A program made the translations under genes and the position numbers. A stretch of DNA of 6,624 bases from an uncultured Veillonella sp. (lineage in GTDB: Bacteria; Bacillota; Negativicutes; Veillonellales; Veillonellaceae): positions 1 through 6,624 of the forward strand of contig NZ_CAJLUB010000103.1 in assembly GCF_905209685.1 (NCBI RefSeq), written 5' to 3'. Under the pieces are notes generated by a model. The model did no database searches. It saw nothing but the letters and a program-made list of their open reading frames with translations, and was not told the origin of the DNA. Positions within the stretch are counted from its first letter, which is position 1; every line of letters starts with the position of its first letter. Of this stretch, positions 1-5,928 are shown in pieces.

Positions 1-1
1 T

Positions 2-637
2 CGTAAGAAGTATAAGAAATTAGTTCGTCGACTTTGTGATGTATATGACTATATTTTGATTGATGCTCCAGCCGGTATTGGTAAGGGCATAGAGTCTATT
101 TTAGACTTAGTAAATCGCTGTATTGTTGTAACGCATCCGTTGTGGGTATCCTTACGTAATGGAGCGCGCATGATTCAAGTGTGTGAGGAACATAATATTC
201 GCGATTTTGCTATTGCTTTTAATGCAGTACCTACAGATGGTGAAGACATAGACTTATACGATATGCTAGAAGTTCTTCGCGCCGAATATGTAGGGGCTAT
301 GATTCCTTATGATGAAGATGTGTTAACCTATACACAAGATGGACAGCTGTTAGATTTAGCTTCTCATGAATTCCGCAATGTATTAGCACCTCTTGTGGAC
401 TATGTTGTAACTGGGGATTGCTGGGAAGATTATGATGTACAAAAGCAATTTGATGCCTATGTAGCGAAGAAAAAGGCTGCTACAGAAAAACAAGGTACAC
501 CTACTCTTGCTGCAGCTGGTGAGTCTATCTTTGAAGACTCGAATAATGTTCTCTATATTAATCGCGGCGGTTGGACTACTCAGCGTTTATTAGTGCAAGG
601 TAAGCAAAGCTTATGGCGCCGTCGTAAATTGAAATAG
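2..637 (+). CDS. minD: MinD-like ParA/MinD-family ATPase, 3' part (5' end outside window)
   Basis: This is the C-terminal 211 residues of a deviant-Walker P-loop ATPase. The frame is open from position 2 and ends at TAG. MinD is a membrane-bound ATPase that recruits the division inhibitor MinC to place the Z ring. The visible Walker B motif ILIDAPAGI (about residues 18-26 of the fragment) matches the MinD form D-x-PAG rather than the Mrp form with PPG. The later segments FNAVPTDGEDIDLYDMLEVL and GAMIPYDEDVL correspond to the MinD N-R-x-x-P...ML...D-x-x-E and G-x-IP-x-D-x-x-V motifs. Departures from MinD: the usual R-D-A/S-D-R helix reads RNGAR (155-169), and the C-terminus runs roughly 40 residues past usual MinD length, with a low-complexity linker and a terminal cationic amphipathic helix. 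By alignment about 100 N-terminal residues, including Walker A, are missing from the window. A MinD paralogue with another cargo is possible. rodA follows immediately. Confidence 0.75.
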   Translation, partial: RKKYKKLVRRLCDVYDYILIDAPAGIGKGIESILDLVNRCIVVTHPLWVSLRNGARMIQVCEEHNIRDFAIAFNAVPTDGEDIDLYDMLEVLRAEYVGAMIPYDEDVLTYTQDGQLLDLASHEFRNVLAPLVDYVVTGDCWEDYDVQKQFDAYVAKKKAATEKQGTPTLAAAGESIFEDSNNVLYINRGGWTTQRLLVQGKQSLWRRRKLK

Positions 638-641
638 GTGA
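636..641 (+). promoter_or_regulatory. Ribosome binding site of rodA overlapping the minD-like stop codon
   Basis: AGGTGA begins inside the TAG stop codon of the upstream gene. Two consecutive ATGs follow, at 643 and 646. Only the second lies at a comfortable distance (4-5 bases after the motif), so translation of rodA probably begins at 646 and is coupled to the upstream gene. The same AGGTGA motif at the same distance precedes mntP. Confidence 0.55.
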
Positions 642-642
642 T

Positions 643-1749
643 ATGATGTGGCGGAAACTATGGAACGATAGCGACTGGGCTATTATCATATGTACTTTCT
701 TACTTGTTTGTATTGGTTTAGCAGCCATTGGCAGTGCAACGCATGTTAATCAAGAGCCTATTGGATTTGGTAGTTTAGTAGTAAAACAACTCATATTTTT
801 CTTAGCTAATGTAGCCGTTGTGATAGGTATGCAGTTTCTTAACTACCATCGCCTAAAGGATTGGGGTAATATCATTTACGCCATTACCCTTTTGATGTTG
901 ATTGCCGTTATGGCCGTTGGTACCTCTGCATTGGGGGCCCAACGCTGGATTCAATTGGGACCTATTACGATTCAACCATCAGAGTTTTCTAAATTGCTCA
1001 TGATTATTTGCATGGCTAAAATGCTAGAGCCTCGTATTGGCAAGTTAGATACATTTAAATCATTAATATTGCCTGTATTATATGTTGGGGTACCTATTGC
1101 ACTCGTATTCTTACAGCCTGACCTAGGTACATCTCTTGTGTATATTGCTATTTTTGTAGGCATGTTATTTATTTCTGGTATTAGAACAAGACTTATAAAA
1201 ATTATTGCCGGTACTGGTTTATTATTGATGCCTTTAGGTTGGTTTGTACTGAAAGAATACCAAAAACAACGTATTCTTGTATTTTTAAATCCAGATATTG
1301 ATCCGTTTGGATCAGGCTATCATATCATTCAGTCTAAGATTGCCATTGGTTCAGGTTTGATTTTTGGTAAAGGTATCTTTAATGGTACGCAAAGTCAGTT
1401 GAACTTCTTACCAGAAAACCATACGGACTTTATTTTCTCCGTTATTGGTGAAGAATTTGGTTTTGTAGGCTGTATTATCGTGTTGTTTTTGCTCTTTATG
1501 CTGATTTATCGCAGCATTAAAGTAGCCTATATGTGTAATGATAATTTTGGTATGTTATTAGCTACGGGGATTGCTACCATGTTTACCTTTGAGGTACTCG
1601 TTAATGTAGGCATGACTATTGGTATTATGCCTGTTACAGGGATTCCATTACCATTCCTTAGCTATGGTGTTAGTGCGTTGACTACCAATATGTTGAGTAT
1701 CGGTATTTTGTTAAATATTGCTATGCAACGGACGAAATATATTTTTTAA
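643..1749 (+). CDS. rodA: RodA, SEDS-family peptidoglycan glycosyltransferase
   Basis: This multipass inner-membrane protein polymerises lipid II into glycan strands for side-wall synthesis, normally with a class B PBP (PBP2). It has 368 residues (367 if ATG 646 is used), close to E. coli RodA (370). About ten hydrophobic segments are visible, the first at about 13-31 and the last at about 335-360, with a large extracytoplasmic loop at about 205-262. SEDS signatures in order: GAQRWIQLG (98-106), QPSEFSKL (111-118), QPDLGTS (158-164), YHIIQSKIAIGSG (226-238), GTQSQLNFLPENHTDFIF (248-265) and PLPFLSYGVSAL (335-346). The Asp in HTDF is residue 262, the same number as the essential D262 of E. coli RodA. 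The GTQSQL...FLPE form and the IP-x-PFLSYG motif favour RodA over FtsW. No PBP2 gene lies in the window; by analogy it should be upstream. Confidence 0.95.
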   Translation: MMWRKLWNDSDWAIIICTFLLVCIGLAAIGSATHVNQEPIGFGSLVVKQLIFFLANVAVVIGMQFLNYHRLKDWGNIIYAITLLMLIAVMAVGTSALGAQRWIQLGPITIQPSEFSKLLMIICMAKMLEPRIGKLDTFKSLILPVLYVGVPIALVFLQPDLGTSLVYIAIFVGMLFISGIRTRLIKIIAGTGLLLMPLGWFVLKEYQKQRILVFLNPDIDPFGSGYHIIQSKIAIGSGLIFGKGIFNGTQSQLNFLPENHTDFIFSVIGEEFGFVGCIIVLFLLFMLIYRSIKVAYMCNDNFGMLLATGIATMFTFEVLVNVGMTIGIMPVTGIPLPFLSYGVSALTTNMLSIGILLNIAMQRTKYIF

Positions 1750-1752
1750 AAA

Positions 1753-1796
1753 CCTATTTTTAGGATTGATTGTGAAAGAAGTCTTTCAGAAAAGAC
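1753..1796 (+). other. Short overlapping hairpins in the rodA to radical-SAM gap
   Basis: The 56-base gap contains CCTA-TTTT-TAGG (1753-1764) and GAAAG-AAGT-CTTTC (1774-1787). It also contains GTCTTT-CAGA-AAAGAC (1781-1796), which abuts the GGAGG at 1797-1801. The second and third share CTTTC and cannot form together. None has a GC-rich stem followed by a T run, so this is not an intrinsic terminator, and transcription probably continues into the next gene. A role in modulating access to the ribosome binding site is only a guess. Confidence 0.3.
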
Positions 1797-1805
1797 GGAG
1801 GATGT

Positions 1806-3689
1806 ATGATTCAATTAGATACGTCATGGTTACAACATGTCCAAAAGCCTGCTCGTTATACGGGCGGTGAATATAACAGTATCGTAAAAGATCACAGTAC
1901 TGTTGATGTAACAATGGCTTTAGCTTTTCCAGATGTATACGAAGTGGCTATGAGCCATTTGGGCATCAAAATTTTATATGGTCTTGTAAACCGTCGTGAA
2001 GATGCAGCAGCGGAACGTGTATTTGCTCCGTGGCACGATATGGAAGAGGAAATGCGTAAGCGTAACATCCCTTTATTCTCTTTGGAAACTCGTACGCCTA
2101 TCAAAGATTTTGATGTGTTAGCCTTTACACTCCAATATGAGATGAGCTTTACTAATATTTTAAACATGCTCGATTTGGTTGGTATTCCAATGTACGCTAA
2201 AGACCGGGATATGGAGTTTCCATTACTCGTTTGTGGTGGTCCATGTGCATTTAATGTAGAGCCTATTGCAGATTTCTTTGATATTGTCTCCCTTGGTGAG
2301 TCCGAAGAATGGGGAGATGAATTCATCAATCTCTACAAGGCTGAAAAGGCAAAAGGATTCCCAGGCGGCAAGGAAGCATTCTTGCGTAAAGTGGCTCAAA
2401 TCCCTGGTACGTATTGTCCAGCATTATACGATGTGGAATATACCGAGCAAGGCGATTTTAAATCTATTACACCGCGCTTTGAAGACGTACCTGCAGCTGT
2501 TGAAAAACGCATTGTTGAAGATGTAGAAAATGTTTTCTACCCAACAAAACCTGTTGTACCATTCTTAGATATAGTTCATGACCGTGCGGTACTCGAATTA
2601 TTCCGTGGTTGTACACGTGGTTGTCGTTTCTGCCAAGCCGGTATGCTATATCGTCCTGTACGTGAAAAGACGCCAGAGCGTTTGCTTCAAATTGCTAAGG
2701 ATACGATTGCTAACACTGGTTATAATGAAATCTCTTTGATGAGCTTAAGCTCTGCGGACTATTCTAAATTGCCAGAGCTAGTAGATATGCTTATGGAAGA
2801 GTTCAAAGACAAACAAGTGAGCGTAAGCTTACCATCCTTGCGTATTGATAGTTTCTCCATCGATATCGCTAAAAAGGTGCAACAAGTTCGTAAGAGTGGT
2901 CTTACCTTTGCACCTGAAGCAGGTACACAACGTATGCGCGATGTTATCAATAAAGGTGTTAGTGAAGAGGACTTGTTGGCGGCATGTACAAATGCCTTTA
3001 AATCCGGTTGGAATACAGTTAAATTGTACTTTATGATGGGCCTTCCAACTGAAACAGATGAAGATTTGGCAGGCATTGCTGATTTGGCGTACAAGGTGCT
3101 TGATTTACATCGTGATATTACAGGTAAACGAAATGGCTCTGTCACAGTGAGTGTATCCTTCTTTGTACCCAAAACACATTCTCCATACCAATGGTATGGT
3201 CAACAAGATGTAGAGGAAATCCATCGCAAACAACGGTATTTAAAATCTCTCATCAATAACCGCAATATTTCCTACCATTACCATGATGGCTATACTGGCT
3301 ATATGGAGGCTGCTTTTGCTCGTGGGGACCGTAGATTATCTAAAGTTCTTGTGAAAGCATGGGAAGCGGGTTGTAAATTTGATGGTTGGACTGAGTACTT
3401 TAACTATGAAACTTGGTTGCAAGCATTCGCTGATTGTGGCTTGGATCCAGCATATTTTGCAAGACGTACTCGTGACTTCGATGAGCCATTACCTTGGGAC
3501 CATTTAGATTGCACAGTAAGTAAAGCTTTCTTAAAACGGGAGTGGGAACAAGCGGTAGAGGCAAACCTAACAAGTGATTGCCGTCGCGGCCCATGTAAGG
3601 GCTGTAATGTATGTCCAGAGCTTAATACTGCAATTATTGACTATAAGGAGGGTGGCAGAGTTGAAAAAGTTACGTTTGGCCTTAAATAA
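1806..3689 (+). CDS. TIGR03960-family radical SAM protein with B12-binding-like N-terminal domain
   Basis: This 627-residue radical SAM enzyme belongs to a conserved family whose reaction is, to my knowledge, not established. The [4Fe-4S]/SAM motif is FRGCTRGCRFCQAG, with C269, C273 and C276 in CxxxCxxC spacing. It is followed by SAM-barrel segments ISLMSLSSADYS (309-320), LPSLRIDSF (342-350), LTFAPEAGTQRMRDVINKG (366-384) and KLYFMMGLPTET (406-417). The N-terminal 160 or so residues look like a cobalamin-binding Rossmann domain (FPDVYEVAMSHLG, VCGGPCAFN), but I see no DxHxxG cobalamin-ligand motif. The C-terminus has a cysteine cluster, C592, C597, C600 and C603, that could hold a second metal site. 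The start is ATG 1806 behind GGAGG at 1797-1801. The DUF2344 partner gene overlaps its 3' end, and an RNase G/E gene follows; the three recur together in Bacillota. RNA modification is a reasonable hypothesis from context only. Confidence 0.9.
   Translation: MIQLDTSWLQHVQKPARYTGGEYNSIVKDHSTVDVTMALAFPDVYEVAMSHLGIKILYGLVNRREDAAAERVFAPWHDMEEEMRKRNIPLFSLETRTPIKDFDVLAFTLQYEMSFTNILNMLDLVGIPMYAKDRDMEFPLLVCGGPCAFNVEPIADFFDIVSLGESEEWGDEFINLYKAEKAKGFPGGKEAFLRKVAQIPGTYCPALYDVEYTEQGDFKSITPRFEDVPAAVEKRIVEDVENVFYPTKPVVPFLDIVHDRAVLELFRGCTRGCRFCQAGMLYRPVREKTPERLLQIAKDTIANTGYNEISLMSLSSADYSKLPELVDMLMEEFKDKQVSVSLPSLRIDSFSIDIAKKVQQVRKSGLTFAPEAGTQRMRDVINKGVSEEDLLAACTNAFKSGWNTVKLYFMMGLPTETDEDLAGIADLAYKVLDLHRDITGKRNGSVTVSVSFFVPKTHSPYQWYGQQDVEEIHRKQRYLKSLINNRNISYHYHDGYTGYMEAAFARGDRRLSKVLVKAWEAGCKFDGWTEYFNYETWLQAFADCGLDPAYFARRTRDFDEPLPWDHLDCTVSKAFLKREWEQAVEANLTSDCRRGPCKGCNVCPELNTAIIDYKEGGRVEKVTFGLK
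3645..3663 (+). promoter_or_regulatory. Ribosome binding site and TTG start deciding the DUF2344 N-terminus
   Basis: AAGGAGGGTGG at 3645-3655 lies inside the last codons of the radical-SAM gene, where it encodes K-E-G-G. GGAGG (3647-3651) is nine bases before TTG 3661, which is followed directly by the family-like N-terminus KKLRLALNKG. The in-frame GTG at 3652 touches the motif and leaves no spacer. The in-frame ATG at 3574 would add 29 residues that do not resemble the family. Confidence 0.7.
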
Positions 3690-4356
3690 GGGTGAAAAAT
3701 TGCGATTCCTGTCGCACCTTGACTATGCACAAGCAGTAGAGCGTATGATTCGCCGCGCAGAAATTAAAATGGCGTACTCTGAAGGCTTTAATCCACATAT
3801 GAAAATTAGCTTTTCCTCTGCACTAGCTCTTGGTGTAACAGCTGCAGCTGAATATATCGATATGGATGTTATTGAAGATGATAGTTTAGAGTCTATTATA
3901 GAACGCCTTAATCGTGTAGCACCTCCAGGCCTTGAAGTACTAGGTGGTAAAGAAATGCCTGATAAGGTTAAAAAGATGATGGCTATTTGTAACTTTGCCA
4001 TCTATGAAGTTACAGGCCCTGTAACGGATGAAAATGCCGATTGGGATGCGTTACTAAAGCCTTTTAATGAGGCTCCGGAAATTTCTTACGAAAAGGTAAC
4101 ACCAAAGAAAACTCGTATTATCGATGTAAAAGAATTTGTAAAGGAGCCCATCGTTGCATCTGTGAAAGATGGTATGGTTACTCTTACAATGGGCATCGGT
4201 ATTTATCCGCAAGGTACTATTAAACCTAGTGAAGTGTGGAACCTTGGTAAAGACCAATATAATTGGCCTATTACAAGTGGCTATGAAATTCATCGTAAAG
4301 CGATTATGGTGGAAAACGAAGAAGGTCGTTACACTCCACTGGAAATTAACTACTAA
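3661..4356 (+). CDS. TIGR03936/DUF2344 radical-SAM-associated protein
   Basis: This 231-residue protein is the regular partner of the TIGR03960 radical SAM protein. In other lineages, such as Actinobacteria and Cyanobacteria, the two are known as one fused polypeptide. Its biochemical role is not known to me. Family motifs are near the N-terminus: KLRFLSHLD (13-21), then the segment at 40-58 with SEGFNPHMKIS and FSSALALG, then EYID (64-67). The middle and C-terminal parts (EISYEKVTPKKTR, VWNLGKDQYNW) are less conserved. No membrane segment, signal peptide or cysteine cluster is visible, so it should be cytosolic. I chose TTG 3661 because a strong GGAGG precedes it and the protein then starts at the conserved KKLRL. 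This gives a 29-base overlap with the upstream gene, implying translational coupling and possibly a fixed ratio in a complex. Confidence 0.9.
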   Translation: MKKLRLALNKGEKLRFLSHLDYAQAVERMIRRAEIKMAYSEGFNPHMKISFSSALALGVTAAAEYIDMDVIEDDSLESIIERLNRVAPPGLEVLGGKEMPDKVKKMMAICNFAIYEVTGPVTDENADWDALLKPFNEAPEISYEKVTPKKTRIIDVKEFVKEPIVASVKDGMVTLTMGIGIYPQGTIKPSEVWNLGKDQYNWPITSGYEIHRKAIMVENEEGRYTPLEINY

Positions 4357-4376
4357 TACTCGTTATATACATCTTA

Positions 4377-4388
4377 ACTATTAATAGT
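4377..4388. repeat. 12-bp perfect palindrome upstream of rng
   Basis: ACTATTAATAGT equals its own reverse complement. It sits in the non-coding gap between the DUF2344 gene and rng, one base before the TTTACA proposed as a -35 element. Its position would suit an operator. Its AT content makes chance occurrence plausible, and no regulator is recognised. Confidence 0.3.
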
Positions 4389-4389
4389 C

Positions 4390-4416
4390 TTTACATAAAT
4401 CGTAAGAGCTTATACA
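4390..4416 (+). promoter_or_regulatory. Weak candidate sigma-70 promoter for rng-mntP
   Basis: TTTACA at 4390-4395 (5 of 6 to TTGACA) and TATACA at 4411-4416 (5 of 6 to TATAAT) are separated by 15 bases, shorter than the ideal 17. The gap of about 115 bases before rng is the longest between genes inside the cluster, so an extra promoter here is plausible, but transcription from upstream could suffice. Confidence 0.3.
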
Positions 4417-4460
4417 CGTTTAGTGATTTAAGAGACCTATATATTTTATATTGAATGAAG

Positions 4461-4474
4461 GGAGGGATAGGATG
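4461..4474 (+). promoter_or_regulatory. Ribosome binding site and ATG start of rng
   Basis: GGAGG at 4461-4465 lies six bases before ATG 4472. This fixes the start at MHKILVNVMREEIR, which matches the usual RNase G N-terminus. An in-frame TTG at 4451 lies upstream of the binding site and is rejected. Confidence 0.8.
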
Positions 4475-5899
4475 CATAAAATTTTGGTCAATGTTATGCG
4501 AGAAGAAATTCGCATGGCTGTTATTGACGAAGATGGGCAGTTAGTAGACTTTGTCTTAGAGCGTACTGATGAGTCTCATATGGCAAATCATATGTACAAA
4601 GGTACTGTTAAGAACGTATTAAACGGTATGCAAGCGGCCTTTGTTGATATAGGGGGTTCTCAAAATGCATATTTGAACCTTCAACAAGGGAAAGAACAGA
4701 AAATCTTGCCACGCCTATCTGTGGGACAGCAAATTCTTGTACAAGTGGTAAAAGAGGAAATGCTTGGTAAAGGAGCTCGCGTTACAGCTGATGTGAGTTT
4801 GGCAGGACGTTTTATGGTGCTTTTACCATATTCTGAAGGCATGCATATTTCTAAGAAAATTACTGATGAAGCAGTACGTGCTAAATTACAAGAATTAGCA
4901 GCGCCTTATGTACAGGAAGGCTGTGGATTTATTATTCGTACCGCAGCCGCTAAGGCTAGTGCTGATGAAATCGGTCGTGATATGGAATATCTATGGCGTA
5001 CATGGCAACATGTGTTAAAACGATTTAAGGTGGCTAAGAGTGGTACTGATCTCTATAGTGATGCGGATTTTTGGTTCCGCCTTGTGCGAGACTATGCGCA
5101 TCGCAATGTAGGAGAGATTATTGTAGATTCTGATATGGGCGAGTCTCGGTTGCTGGATCTCTTAGGTCATGGGCCTACATCACAGCAAATTAAAGTGACA
5201 CGTCACCGTGGTAGTACACCTATCTTTAAAGCCAATCATATTGAACCACAATTAGAAGATCTTATCTCTCGTGATATCAATCTACCTTCCGGTGGCTCTA
5301 TCCGTATCGATCATACGGAGGCTCTCACCGTATTTGATGTAAACTCGGCTCATTACACAGGTAAGTCTAATAAGTTAGAAGATCTAGCTTTTACAGTCAA
5401 TAAAGAGGCGGCAAAGGAAATTTGTCGACAATTGCGATTGCGCGATATTGGTGGTATTATCGTCGTCGATTTTATCGATATGAAGGATAAGTCCCATCAA
5501 CAAGAGTTGTTAAAATTGTTGAGCGCACAGGCCAAGTTAGATAAGATGAAAACTGTAGTATGTGGTATTAGTTCGCTTGGTCTTGTGGAGATGACAAGAA
5601 AGCGTGCCCGTCAAGGTTTGCAAACTTTGATGTTTGATACATGTCCTCAATGTGGGGGCACTGGATACATGTTGTCAGGCAGAACTGTATACATGCAAAT
5701 TATCCGTCGTATACGTGAGCTGTTTAAATCAGGTCGCATTAAATCGAATCTAGAAATCGAAGTACATCCAGAGGTAGCCCAATACTTAACTAAGGCTGTC
5801 CTTGAGGAGTTAGGTGATTCTATAGGGCGTAAGATTTCGATTGTAGTGAATTCACAAATTAGCCGAGAAGGATATTCTTTGATGGCAGTAGCAGAATAA
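4472..5899 (+). CDS. rng: RNase G/E-family endoribonuclease
   Basis: This 475-residue endoribonuclease cleaves single-stranded AU-rich RNA and prefers 5'-monophosphate ends; family roles are rRNA maturation and mRNA turnover. Domains in order: an S1 RNA-binding fold at about 37-110 (GTVKNVLNGMQAAFVDIG), a 5'-sensor with R156/T157 in FIIRTAA (RNase E R169/T170), and the DNase I-like catalytic core. The core has D289 and N291 in TVFDVNS and D333 in IIVVDFIDM, matching RNase E D303, N305 and D346. The zinc-link cysteines C391 and C394 are in CPQCGGTG. The conserved ICRQLRLRDIGG lies just before the second catalytic Asp. The length matches E. coli RNase G (489), and there is no C-terminal scaffold like that of RNase E. 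All key residues are present, so it should be active. The acidic C-terminal helix region ends in SLMAVAE. mntP begins 26 bases after the stop. Confidence 0.95.
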   Translation: MHKILVNVMREEIRMAVIDEDGQLVDFVLERTDESHMANHMYKGTVKNVLNGMQAAFVDIGGSQNAYLNLQQGKEQKILPRLSVGQQILVQVVKEEMLGKGARVTADVSLAGRFMVLLPYSEGMHISKKITDEAVRAKLQELAAPYVQEGCGFIIRTAAAKASADEIGRDMEYLWRTWQHVLKRFKVAKSGTDLYSDADFWFRLVRDYAHRNVGEIIVDSDMGESRLLDLLGHGPTSQQIKVTRHRGSTPIFKANHIEPQLEDLISRDINLPSGGSIRIDHTEALTVFDVNSAHYTGKSNKLEDLAFTVNKEAAKEICRQLRLRDIGGIIVVDFIDMKDKSHQQELLKLLSAQAKLDKMKTVVCGISSLGLVEMTRKRARQGLQTLMFDTCPQCGGTGYMLSGRTVYMQIIRRIRELFKSGRIKSNLEIEVHPEVAQYLTKAVLEELGDSIGRKISIVVNSQISREGYSLMAVAE

Positions 5900-5914
5900 G
5901 TAAGTAGTTTTTAT

Positions 5915-5928
5915 AGGTGAGTTTCGTG
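5915..5928 (+). promoter_or_regulatory. Ribosome binding site and GTG start of mntP
   Basis: AGGTGA at 5915-5920 is five bases before GTG 5926. An in-frame GTG at 5917 lies inside the binding motif itself and is a poor start. Using 5926 places the first conserved Asp at residue 16, the same number as in E. coli MntP. Confidence 0.6.

Noticed and set aside
1753..1764. CCTA-TTTT-TAGG as a terminator after rodA
   Set aside because: The stem is only four pairs and no T run follows, so it would not terminate.
1892..2329. Minus-strand open frame of 145 codons opposite the radical SAM gene
   Set aside because: It lies wholly inside a well-supported plus-strand gene, has Ser/Lys-rich composition typical of antisense frames, and shows no family motif.
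2759..3172. Minus-strand open frame of 137 codons opposite the radical SAM barrel
   Set aside because: It is antisense to conserved catalytic sequence, with no recognisable domain and no independent promoter.
3574..3660. Earlier in-frame ATG start for the DUF2344 gene, adding 29 residues
   Set aside because: The added residues are the out-of-frame reading of the radical SAM Cys cluster, have no family similarity, and no good binding site precedes that ATG; TTG 3661 has one.
4169..4384. Plus-strand frame of 71 codons overlapping the end of the DUF2344 gene
   Set aside because: Nearly all of it is an out-of-frame reading of a supported gene, with no recognisable motif.
5900..5925. A yybP-ykoY Mn riboswitch before mntP
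   Set aside because: The gap is only 26 bases, and nothing resembling the riboswitch's conserved loops is present.
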